Origin: Leishmania infantum JPCM5
Taxonomy: Eukaryota > Euglenozoa > Kinetoplastea > Trypanosomatida > Trypanosomatidae
Direction of reading: 5' to 3'
NCBI RefSeq assembly: GCF_000002875.2
Contig: NC_009408.2
Location: 62,001 to 126,000 of the forward strand
DNA: 64,000 nt
Both the position numbers and the translations under genes were made by a program. Shown in pieces: positions 1-10,000 of this stretch (position 1 is the stretch's first letter; every line of letters starts with the position of its first letter). The notes beneath the pieces were generated by a model. That model was given only the letters and a program-made list of their open reading frames with translations. It was not told the DNA's origin and ran no database searches.

Positions 1-1
1 C

Positions 2-3000
2 CACCCCCGTCCAACCTTGCCGGGCGGAGACACAGCAGCTGCGGCATGCAGCGAGGAGTGTGCCGTGGCATCACCGTCGCACTCGACGATGCCGGAGTGC
101 ATTGCCGACCGCGCCGTCGTCTTGTCGCTGCGCCACCTGCTCACTGTCTTTACGTCCGTCTACTGCGCCCGCGAGCTCATCTCGTTCATCAAACGCGCGT
201 CAGCGGAGATGGCGGCACCCGCCGTCGCGGAACTGACAGACGCCTACGCTCACCTCGGCAACTACGCGGTAGAGATGGACGTCACGCATCTGCTATACAT
301 TGTGCAGTGGCGCTGCTGCGAAACGGCCGGTGGGTTGCCGTGGAGAAGCAAGGTGCAGGAGGTGTTGACAGATGTACTGGCGTCGCAGCAGCGGAGCTTT
401 TCGGCGCACCCCACCCTGTGGTTGCCGAAGACGAGAGCCGACCGGGCGCTGCCGCGCGACGAGATATCCGGCAGCAATGCCTCATCCCCCTACGAAGAGA
501 CAGATGACGAGGAGGTCCGTGAGTACGACGGCGAAAGCGACGGTCTCAGCGCCACGCGGGCGAACGCAACGAGTGAGGACGGCGGGAACGGGGGGAAGAG
601 CGCGCATCCAGATTTACTCCCGGTCGCGGTGAAGGCATGCGTGCTTCTGCCGTTGTCGATCAGCGGCGTAGGCGTGGAAGAGGAGGCGGAATGCCGGTGG
701 CTATCGTCGGCGTTTAAGAGGTGTGACGAGGGGCGGCAGAACACATTGCGTGAGCGGTCGGTGTGGACGATTCCGTCGGCATCGCTCAAGGACCCCGCCG
801 CGACGGTTTCCTCATCGTCGGAGGCGGGGTACGCTACAGTGGAACGGCTGAAGCTCCGCCTCTTCGTAAAAACGGTGCCGGCGGACCTGCTGCCCCTGTG
901 CGAGGACGAGTCTTTCTACCCATCCCAGACGGCCGTGCGGCGCACGCTGTGTCTTTTCTATTACCGCTTCACATCAGAGGAGGTTCCTGCCGCAGTGGGG
1001 GGCGTCTCCGCATCGCAGGCTCCGCCCTTTGTAGCCGCACCCAACTTCCTAGGCGCCGCAGACGAGGCGGCGACGACAGAGCTGGATGAGCTGTTCGCGC
1101 AGCCGATGGCCGTTGCGTGGGATCGGCAGCGCTGCCATGACGTCTTTCACAGCTGCACGGACCGCGGCTCGCTACCGATTCGAGTGGGGCAGGTGATGCA
1201 ACGAATTGCAGAGAGGCTCAAGTGGCGCGTCGCTGTGTACTGCTTGCAGAACGCGTGCTACTGTTCAACCTTCCGGCAGCTCAGAGCACGCGTCGAATCG
1301 GAGCTGGTGACACAAACGACCATTTCAGGCGTCACGACTGAAGGCGCCGCCGCAGCCGCAGCAGGCGAACGGCGTGATGATGAGGCGCGAGAGATGCGGC
1401 TACGCGATCCCGTCCTGTCGCACAACGAGAGCGTGAGAGCGACGGGGCTGACGGAGAACGCGGAGTTGCACGCGCTTCTCTGCGACGTCGTAACCCCAGC
1501 CCTGCTGAGCTCCCATCGTTTCGTCTGCGACACGTTCCCGGTCGAGTTCACCCAGCAGAAGACGAACGTCGGCCGCGTAGTTCCGGAGGAGGCGATCAAG
1601 GACGTGTTCCACCACTGCGTGGATGAGGACTGGATGTGGGTCCTTCCTACGCTGCCCCTCTCCTACGTGGTGGTGCCTAACCGCGAGCACTTTGGCGAGC
1701 GCTGGGTGCTTGTGTGCGCGACGACAAAGCCGTCCCACGGCGTCAGTGGGGCTCGCGTTCTTTTATACGACGCCCAAGGCACGCCCGCGGCCCTGGAGAC
1801 GATGCGCAACTACAGCAGCCACCTCCGCACTCACATGTGCAACAAGATCAAGCAGGTGAGTCAGCTGCATCTCCTCAAACAGCTGCGCGAGTCCTTCAAC
1901 GCCAGCGCCGAGCTCATCCCCCCAGCGTGGGGAGACCAGTTCTGCCAGAGTAGCGGTGTGCCAGGCTGCAGCGTCTCCGCGCACCACGGAAGCCCGCCGT
2001 TCGACTCGCAGGACGCGTACGTGGCCGGGTCTCCCTTCTACCTGAGCGGCCGCAATGTGCTGGAGATTCCTATCTACTACAAGCTGCAGCATCAGTGCAA
2101 GAAGATCCTGCACCGCATCCAGGGCCACTGCTCGCGACTTGAGCTCGTCGCCATCTTCAACAGAGACCAGTGCTTCCTCGTCGCCGACGATGTCGAAGGG
2201 GACACGTTCCACTACCTTCGCTTAGTGTTTGTCAAGGACACGGCGCACACTGTGTCGGTGACCTCCCGCCCGCCGCCGCTGACGTCTTCGGATCGCTGCC
2301 CGCAGCTCGTGGTGCAACTCTTCAGCGCAATGCCAAACGCGAGTGTGCAGCGGCCGCTGCAGCGGCTGCAAGACTTCTGCTACCTTCTGGCGGTGCAGGA
2401 GCTGCAGGGGCACCTCAACTATGTGCAGCACAAGATGATCTCCTTCAACGACCTTGTTTTCCTGCAGAACCAGCGACTGGAGCCGATCGTGGTGAATCTG
2501 CGCACCATCTTCGATATCGCCCTCTCCAATTCTGACCACGACGCTCCCCGCGAGTCGTCGCGCGACGTCGGCACATGCCAGGAGCGGCAGCGAGAGATTG
2601 CCATTGCGCTGCTCTTCCTGAATCTTCGTGAGTACAAGTTCAAGCCCTTCGGCGTCCAGGACGAGCCCACGCACGCCACGAGCAACTTTGTGGAGCACTA
2701 CAACCTCGAAAAGAGCCTCAACCTCGAGCCAGCGAAGGACTCTGCGCCAAGCGAGAGCGGCGGCAGCCAGGCGCTGCAGGCGTGGCGCTTTGTGAAGATC
2801 GTGGATGGCGTGACGGACGTGCTTGTCTCGTGCTGTCTCCACGTGCATCCCGACAACCCGCACGTAATTGTCCTCGACCGCTACCTGACTCGCATCCCAG
2901 CGGAACGCTACATCAACGGCGACTCGGAGAACACCATCCTGGCCCACCTGGCCCACAGCGTCGAGAAGACCATAGCGCAGCTGCGGTTTTTCGGCTTGAC

Positions 3001-6000
3001 CTCGCCAGGCCATGCCTCTTTCCCGCTCTTGCGCTCCTCGGTCCACACGACGGTAGGCGAGCTGCTGCGCATCAGCCAAGAAACGTCTTCCAAGGACTCG
3101 TCGCTGCTGCGCTACCGGCACTTCTCGCTCGATAACGTGAACCCGGCGGTGCTGCCAATGCTGATGGATCGCATATGCGGCGCGCTCTCGCGCTACGGCC
3201 CGACCTGCTTCACCTACACCGCCGGGCGTGCTGTGAAGGGCGTGGCGCATGTGCCGAACTTCTCGTGGAAGTGGATGGAGAGCATCCAAAACGACGCGAT
3301 GGCGGACCCGCTGGAGCTGTATGTGACATGCGGCTACGACGTCATGGACTCGCCCGAGGCGACAGCGCCGTTGGCGCCGACCCGCGTCGTGCCGTACGTC
3401 GTGCCAGGTGTCCCGATCACCTCCGTGACGACCGAGGAATCGCAGATGTCGCTGCTGGGCGAGTACCAGCTGTGCGAGCGCGGCTGCCCGTTGCTGGAGT
3501 ACCGTATCGTTCTCTCCGTTTCCTTGACGGAGGGCCTCTCGCTAGCGCTCTTCAACCTGCGCGACACGGAGTACGTCGTGCGCCTGCTCGGCTACGTCGT
3601 GCTGTCGATGGAGGAGAAGTCGGCGCTGTTAGAGGACGTGCTCTTGCAGCGCATGGGCTACGCCGTGCCATCCTCCTTCAACGAGGCGGATCTGGCGCGC
3701 AACTGCTGCGGCGACGACACGAATGTGATTCGCACCAAGTCGCTATCCATCAGCTTCGACGCGTACCGGCGGCGCGTCAACAATGTCCGCTTCCGTCCGC
3801 AGCCCGACGCGGAGCGGGACGCGCCCTTGGTCGTGATACTGGAGGGGCTGTACAACCGAGGCCTCATTATAAACTACGCCTTTTCTGTCGAAGACGCCGT
3901 CAAAGTGCTGTTCGACGAGTGCCCGCAGTACTCACTGCAAGAATGCGTGCGCACTGTCGATGCGCTGCTCGAGGCGCGCGTGCTGTGCGACTATCCGAAT
4001 AGTGCGCTAAAGCCGCAGATTTCCATTCTTGCTTCCCTGCCCCACAACGAGCAGCTCAGGTCGGACGCGCGCAATTGCCGGCTTAGCGAGGTGAGCGGCG
4101 TGCCGGCGGATGCCCTTGTGGCGTGCGTCTACCATCGCCACATCCTGGCGTCGCACATCATCGTGGAGGCACAGAACGCTCGCTCTGGTGTGGCCGAGGT
4201 GCTGGCGAAGTGCGATACGCTGTGGCGGGCGGGGCCGCAGAACAACGTGCTCGAGCTGGCGAAGGCGATCGTGACGCTGCAGCTGAAGAGCAAGGAGGTG
4301 TTCGGCACGCGTGTGCCCGACTTCTCCCTCCGCCGTGAGCGGTGGCGGCATGAGGACGATGTCCTGGACCCGACCCTTCCTACCCAGACCCAGCAAAACA
4401 TGAGCTACGCCCGCCCTGTGGACGCGTCGCTGCAGCTCTACACGGAGCACCTGCACCAGCTCTACCCCTCCATGTGCATCATCGATCTCGACCCCAACGA
4501 CCCGCTCACCACCTCAGACGAGGTGCTACTCAACCGTCTGCGATGCCGTTACGGCAAGGTCACAAGCGAAGACGGCGGCGTGGTGCTCTTCAGCCCGCAC
4601 CTCTACTACGGGGTGATTCCGTTTGTGGACCTCCTGCGCTGTGGTACCTTCTACGAGCGCTACGGCTCACTCGCGGACGCGCTCGGAGAGGAGGCCATCG
4701 TCTCTCCCATCACTACCAGCGGGCTCTTCATTATCGAGGTGGGCTTCCAGGTGGTGCACTACGCTCTCGACTTCTTCGTCATCAACGGCGACGCCGTCCC
4801 GCCGGGCATTACGGCGAAGGTGGCCGCAGACTTCAAGCAGACGCTCCTGTTCGAGAGCGTCCTGTACGACGCCGCGGTGCGCAGCCTGGCACACTGCATG
4901 CGTACGCACTCGGTCGCGCTCTCGGGGCAGCAAAAAGCGTACATGGCGGTGAAGAACCTGGTCAAGTATCACCCCTTCCCCCCGATGCACTGCGCAAACA
5001 TTGTGGCGGCCTACACCATCACGGACCCGCGGGTAATGCGGCTGAAGAACCTGACCCCGGGCGGCGCGGTGAACAGCGGCGACGTGCACGTCGGCACAGA
5101 CGGTGTCCTCTACCTCTCGCCTCACAAGCACCACCTCCTGCAGCGCGAGCAGACAAACGACATGTACATGTATGGGGGCCTCATCATCTGGGAGCGGGCC
5201 CAGCTCTTCGTGCTTCTCACCAGCACAAAGGGCGTGAACAAGGCCTCGCCTGAGTCGAACCGCTACCTCTCTCAGCTCGCTCTGAGCGCCCGGCACCTGC
5301 TGCTGAATCAACTGCTAGACAGCACCCAGCAGGAGCGCCTAGATGTGGCGTGGCGGAAGTTTTTGACGGACGGGCGCGTGGCAGCAGCGACGACCAGGCG
5401 TGACAACACGGAGCGGGAGCTGCCGAGCTATGACGAATTTGAACTGTTGCGCGGCCACTCGCACAAGATCGTTCTTCACTCGTACGTGCCAATGCTGCAG
5501 ATGATTCTGGAGCCGGTGGAGTGGAGTGGCGACGGGTGGCGCCTGCAGGCCGTATGCGCGCAGTTGTATCCCGAGCATGTTCTGCGCGTGATTGGACGCC
5601 AGCGAAGTGCCCGCGAGGCCCAGGAAACATCCGCGTCAACGCCACACGCACGCCACTATGACCTCGACACGGGCTCCCCGGCCGGGGCAGTGCTGCCAAG
5701 GCACGCCGCCGCCGCCTCCATAGTGGGACCGATTGGTGGCTACGACATCACGCGGCTGTTCATGTCGCCGTGCTTGACCGGCTGGTTTGTGGTGACGTTT
5801 GCGCCGAGCAAGGCGGAGGAGAGCGGCTGCTTTCTCGCCATGGAGTGCTTCTCCGATCCACACCGGCCCTTTGGCGCGAGTGTCGTGGTCGAGGAGCTGA
5901 GCCTGTACTGCAAGCCTTCTCGCGCCCCTCACCAGCATCGCGTCATGACATTCCTCAGCGAGGCGGAGCAGGCGCTGGTGGAGCGATTTGTGCGACTGGT

Positions 6001-6055
6001 GAACAGCGCCGTGTGGTCTAGCATTGTGCCGTGTGTCTCCCAGTTTATGATGTAG
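2..6055 (+). CDS. Very large conserved-looking protein of unknown function, 5' end open at window edge
   Basis: The frame is open from the first bases of the window to a TAG at 6053-6055, so the gene probably begins upstream. The first in-window ATG is at 89, which would give 1988 residues, but the codons before it already look coding (GC-rich third positions, no pyrimidine tract). The protein is mostly globular. It has an acidic linker near 490-540, an Ala run near 1345-1365, and a well-structured C-terminal half ending in Phe-Met-Met. I see no signal peptide, membrane span or catalytic motif that I can name. Its size and mixed helical/strand character suggest a scaffold, for example of the SZT2 or vesicle-trafficking kind, but nothing I can read proves that and I leave it unassigned. 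The long antisense frames inside it are GC-rich shadows. Confidence 0.85.
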   Translation, partial: HPRPTLPGGDTAAAACSEECAVASPSHSTMPECIADRAVVLSLRHLLTVFTSVYCARELISFIKRASAEMAAPAVAELTDAYAHLGNYAVEMDVTHLLYIVQWRCCETAGGLPWRSKVQEVLTDVLASQQRSFSAHPTLWLPKTRADRALPRDEISGSNASSPYEETDDEEVREYDGESDGLSATRANATSEDGGNGGKSAHPDLLPVAVKACVLLPLSISGVGVEEEAECRWLSSAFKRCDEGRQNTLRERSVWTIPSASLKDPAATVSSSSEAGYATVERLKLRLFVKTVPADLLPLCEDESFYPSQTAVRRTLCLFYYRFTSEEVPAAVGGVSASQAPPFVAAPNFLGAADEAATTELDELFAQPMAVAWDRQRCHDVFHSCTDRGSLPIRVGQVMQRIAERLKWRVAVYCLQNACYCSTFRQLRARVESELVTQTTISGVTTEGAAAAAAGERRDDEAREMRLRDPVLSHNESVRATGLTENAELHALLCDVVTPALLSSHRFVCDTFPVEFTQQKTNVGRVVPEEAIKDVFHHCVDEDWMWVLPTLPLSYVVVPNREHFGERWVLVCATTKPSHGVSGARVLLYDAQGTPAALETMRNYSSHLRTHMCNKIKQVSQLHLLKQLRESFNASAELIPPAWGDQFCQSSGVPGCSVSAHHGSPPFDSQDAYVAGSPFYLSGRNVLEIPIYYKLQHQCKKILHRIQGHCSRLELVAIFNRDQCFLVADDVEGDTFHYLRLVFVKDTAHTVSVTSRPPPLTSSDRCPQLVVQLFSAMPNASVQRPLQRLQDFCYLLAVQELQGHLNYVQHKMISFNDLVFLQNQRLEPIVVNLRTIFDIALSNSDHDAPRESSRDVGTCQERQREIAIALLFLNLREYKFKPFGVQDEPTHATSNFVEHYNLEKSLNLEPAKDSAPSESGGSQALQAWRFVKIVDGVTDVLVSCCLHVHPDNPHVIVLDRYLTRIPAERYINGDSENTILAHLAHSVEKTIAQLRFFGLTSPGHASFPLLRSSVHTTVGELLRISQETSSKDSSLLRYRHFSLDNVNPAVLPMLMDRICGALSRYGPTCFTYTAGRAVKGVAHVPNFSWKWMESIQNDAMADPLELYVTCGYDVMDSPEATAPLAPTRVVPYVVPGVPITSVTTEESQMSLLGEYQLCERGCPLLEYRIVLSVSLTEGLSLALFNLRDTEYVVRLLGYVVLSMEEKSALLEDVLLQRMGYAVPSSFNEADLARNCCGDDTNVIRTKSLSISFDAYRRRVNNVRFRPQPDAERDAPLVVILEGLYNRGLIINYAFSVEDAVKVLFDECPQYSLQECVRTVDALLEARVLCDYPNSALKPQISILASLPHNEQLRSDARNCRLSEVSGVPADALVACVYHRHILASHIIVEAQNARSGVAEVLAKCDTLWRAGPQNNVLELAKAIVTLQLKSKEVFGTRVPDFSLRRERWRHEDDVLDPTLPTQTQQNMSYARPVDASLQLYTEHLHQLYPSMCIIDLDPNDPLTTSDEVLLNRLRCRYGKVTSEDGGVVLFSPHLYYGVIPFVDLLRCGTFYERYGSLADALGEEAIVSPITTSGLFIIEVGFQVVHYALDFFVINGDAVPPGITAKVAADFKQTLLFESVLYDAAVRSLAHCMRTHSVALSGQQKAYMAVKNLVKYHPFPPMHCANIVAAYTITDPRVMRLKNLTPGGAVNSGDVHVGTDGVLYLSPHKHHLLQREQTNDMYMYGGLIIWERAQLFVLLTSTKGVNKASPESNRYLSQLALSARHLLLNQLLDSTQQERLDVAWRKFLTDGRVAAATTRRDNTERELPSYDEFELLRGHSHKIVLHSYVPMLQMILEPVEWSGDGWRLQAVCAQLYPEHVLRVIGRQRSAREAQETSASTPHARHYDLDTGSPAGAVLPRHAAAASIVGPIGGYDITRLFMSPCLTGWFVVTFAPSKAEESGCFLAMECFSDPHRPFGASVVVEELSLYCKPSRAPHQHRVMTFLSEAEQALVERFVRLVNSAVWSSIVPCVSQFMM

Positions 6056-6177
6056 CGTCGCGACTGGTGCGCTCTGTCTCTTTCCTGTCCTTCGCCGCCG
6101 TCCTCCCTTCCTCCCTCCCTCTCTGGCTCGTTCACTGTTTCCGCATTGTCCGTTGTTGAGGGGCGAGCTCATGTGCA

Positions 6178-6199
6178 CGTGTGTGTGTGTGGGGGGGGG
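6178..6199. repeat. (GT)n-G(n) microsatellite
   Basis: Alternating GT repeats run directly into a homopolymeric G run in the 3' UTR region of the first gene. Such simple repeats are common in Leishmania spacers. Confidence 0.85.
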
Positions 6200-6809
6200 T
6201 GTCGTGCGCTTGTCGCTGAGTGCAACAGCGCACGGCGATGGCGCCTCCTGCCGGCGAGAGCGAGGCGGAGGGAGGAGAAGAGTGGGCCGGCGGCAGAAAA
6301 GCGTTTCGTGGCCATCTGTGCCTATGGGCGGGCGGGTGATGGGGCTCACGCAGCGATGCGCTGATCGGGCGGTGTGCCCCCCTCCCCGAGGTCGCGCCCG
6401 CCTGCACTGCCACCCGCCCCTAACTCCACGCCCTCTCTCTGTCTTTCTCTTTGCCTTTTCGTTCTTTGTCTGGAGTATCGCTGTGGTTTCCAGCAACAAA
6501 CAAAACACGACAACCATACGCGTCTTCAGCCAGCGTGCATGCCGCACACATGGCTGCCGGTGACGCGTGCTCCGCGTCAGGCGTGCGGAAGGGGGCGGAG
6601 GGGGAGAGCAGGCGGGAGCACCGACGCCACAGCAAACTGATACGCTCAGAGAGCGTGAGTGAAAAAGGAGGCACTGCAGCCGCCCCCTAAGCAAGTCGCC
6701 TAATCCAAGGCAGACACCGCTGCCCGACGCGTGCGAGGGTGCGCTTGGGCTCATATACCCATTTGCCTTTTATAGCCTTCTACGTCCCGCTCAAGCTTCG
6801 CTTGACTTG

Positions 6810-6854
6810 TCTCCCCCCTCGATTTTTCTCACCTGGTCTCCCTTCTCCTCGCAG
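6810..6854 (+). promoter_or_regulatory. Predicted spliced-leader acceptor of the FHA/pseudophosphatase gene
   Basis: A C/T-dominated tract ends at the first downstream AG (6853-6854). This would give a 5' UTR of about 170 nt before the ATG at 7026. The assignment is inferred from the kinetoplastid trans-splicing rule. Confidence 0.55.
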
Positions 6855-7025
6855 TCAAACACGCGGCTTTCAGACACTCGACGCACGCGCAGACGTAACG
6901 CGGAGCCCCACGCTGCTTTCTCTCCCTCTCATGCTGTGCGGGTCGCCTTTTCCACGCACTTCGGATCAGCCCTCTCTCCAGCGTTCGCAACCTGCTGCGT
7001 CAGCACCAGATGGATCCCACAGCTC

Positions 7026-10000
7026 ATGAAAGGCGGCTCACGTGTGAGGGAGACGGTGCGCGATCCACCGCCGGCGTCAACGGAATCATCAGTATCGCTA
7101 CCCCCGCAGGACCTCAGCACCAGTCGCTCGAAAGTGGTTGCCGTCCCGCGCCACGGCGGCGGCGCTGTTGTGAGGTGGCACAAAGATAGTCCCGCGGTCA
7201 AGGTAACGGCGGCGGATGCGGCAGTGCACGCCAGTTGGGTGAGTGCGGCACACCTCTTCGTCAACCCGCACACAGACACGGTGCAACTGACACTCCTGCA
7301 GCCTGGGGTGCGCACCTACGTTGATGGCCAGCGCCTGATGCGAATCGGCTCTCCCGTAGAGGTGCGGGCAACCCAGCGCATATCCTTTGGTGCGGACCCG
7401 ACGTCCTACATGATAACGCCGGCCCCGCGCGACCTCGTTCCGGGCACGCATGCAGCGTGCCCGCCGCCACCGTTGGCGGTGCCGGCGTATCCGGCAGCGG
7501 TAAGTCGGGAGGGGCAGACGTCGTCGCTTTCCACGTCACCGCCCTCGTGCTTTTCACCCTGTCTAGACTGCTCTCTGCCACCGCTGTGCGTTGACGGAGT
7601 GGGGGAGCGAGACGCAGCCACAGCTGTCTCAACGTCTCCAGAGGCCTTGAAAGCCGGTGTCGCACCAGCGAACACGGGATCGAGGCAGAGCGACACACCG
7701 CGCGAGGCTGTTTCAGAATCCCCACTTCTGGCAGCGCCACGGGCCTCGAAAATGCGCGGGTGTTGCCTTACCCACGCGTCGCGCAGCATCGCCGTCAAGA
7801 CCGCCTCTACTGCAGAGGACGCAAGCGCTGTCTGCCGGACGGCGGAGAAGTGTGCCATCAGCGCACCGCTGACGGAGAGGACATCAACGGACCTTCTCGT
7901 GCAGTGCACCGCGACGGTAGCACGTTGCTCTGCGGACGTGGTGAGTACCACTACCGGTGCTGCTTTACCGCCTGTCTACTCGGAGGAGGAGCAGCTCGGG
8001 GCCGCGGCGTGCTCACCGTCGCAGGGCCTCACTGGTGAGCACGCGAACTCACTCGCATCCCTCTGCAACGAAACGGCTGAGCTGGCGCGGCGAGGAATCT
8101 TCAATGATGAGTCGCGAGCGCGCACGCATCTCCACATCAGGCCGTGCTGGACTTTGGGCCCCGTCACCAGTGTGCGCTCCCCGGACTGGGAGGTGCTGCG
8201 CGCCATGCAGGGTGACACAACACCACCGGTGCCACACGGCATCTACCAGTTCAGCTGCGGCAGCGTCGGCTTCGATGATGCGATGATGCAGCTTCGCAGA
8301 GGACGCGTTGGCCCTCTGGCACCGTCAGCGGGGGAGGTGAGACAACGGCCACAGCCCCTGAGGCCGCACTTGCGACGGTCTGGCGCGGCCCGGCACTGTG
8401 TAGCCCGCCACCCCAGTCGCAGGCTCTCTTTGGAGTTCGCCGAGCGCATCTCCATCGATGTGGAGGGCGGAGGCAAAGCAGCAGCCACGCACGCGACGCC
8501 TTCGTCAAGGGATGAGGCGGTCACCGAGCCCTCCAGTGTCCTGAGCAGTGACCTCACCGCTACCCAGAGTGCATGTCGGCGTCCTTATATGCGGGAAAAG
8601 CTGCACTTGTGTCCGCGCGTGCCGGTGAACCCGTTTATCGTCGAGGCTTTCGGCAAGACGCATCGGTATCGACCGCTGGCTCACCTGAGCGACACGCAGC
8701 ACGCAGACAGCAGTGGCAGCAGCGCCAAGAGCGGTGATGGGGGTGCGCCAGTGGACGTCTTCGACCGGTTTGCTGGCGTGCCATGGCGGCACCCGATCGT
8801 CGCCGACGAGATGGTGACCCCGCGAACGGAGGCGCTGCTGCGCGATATCCTGCGGCGCCATCCTGACTCGACGTCGGCGTCCGAAGACGCGACCTTTCTG
8901 CACTGCGCCCTGCGACGCTCATACGACGCGGATGGAGACCGCTTCTCGTACGTGGACTCACCAGCATTCGTGCAGCTGATCTACACGAGATTCTCCTCTT
9001 TGCTAACGGCTATCAAGGCACGTTTGCAGGCGAGTCGTCCCGTGTTGCGCCTGTCGTCCCCGCTGCTGTGCGGCGGCGATTTACTGGGCAGCTTCGCGGA
9101 CCTGATGGTGCTGCTCGACAGCGTCGCCCATTTTGCCCACTGGTCTACGATGCACACGTCGCTGCTGCTGCTCGGCAACTACGTGGACGTCGGCTGGCAC
9201 AGCGTAGAGGTGTGCATGCTGCTGTGCTGTTGGGCGTATTTGCAACCAGGCAAAGTGCACCTCCTTCGCGGCCCTCACGAGGACCCGGCAGTAAACGGCA
9301 GCTACCGCCTGCTGGGAAAGCGCTGCCTGCGTTATAAGTGCCGGCAGCGCTTTGGCTCGCGCAGGGGCATCGCCCTGTGGGCGCAGCTGAACGACGTCTT
9401 TACCCTGCTACCGGTGGCGGCGGTGATTGATGAGCGGGTATTTGCCACGCACGGCGGCGTGCCACTGCTGCGCGCGTCGACAGCACCGGGTGGGGAGGAG
9501 GAGAAGGGTGCTGCCGTGAGGCGCCAGCGTGGGGGCAAGGCGCCAGCGCACTGCTTGTACAGCGGCACCTCTGGCTCACCGACGCCGACCTCGTCGGATG
9601 CAAACACTCCGGTGTCCTTCTTGTGCCACCTAGCAGCAGGCGTTGGCTCCGCAGAACGGCGAACTCCCTGCTCGCACGAGAGGGGCGGCGACGATGCCAG
9701 GCAGAGCGTGCTGTTTGCGGCGCGCCGCCCCTGCTGTATGCGGTATCACCGCTCACAGACACCCGTGATGGAAAAACCACGCGATGTTATCACGGTGGAG
9801 TACGCCGAGGCGCAGAAAGACATCACCGCGATCGGGCTGCTTTCACTCGAACCGCTCTCCGGCGACCAAGTGGACGAGAGCGATGAATGCCCAAGGACCA
9901 GCAGAGAATGGGCAACAGCAAGAGGTGCGGTGGTCTCCGCCACGGCCCTTCCATCGTCCCCGACGCCTCCGAGTAGTACCGTGCCACCTCCTCGCCAGGG

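Larger units (their letters stand above)
6056..7025. other. Intergenic spacer (3' UTR, then 5' UTR)
   Basis: No gene is seen. The spacer starts with a pyrimidine-rich run (6070-6130), then a (GT)n run followed by about ten G near 6178-6199, then mixed sequence. A strong polypyrimidine tract with AG at 6854 precedes the next gene. Confidence 0.7.

Noticed and set aside
2222..3289. 355-codon frame on the - strand inside the first gene
   Set aside because: Antisense shadow of a GC-rich coding region; composition (His/Arg/Val-rich) is that of reverse-complement codons.
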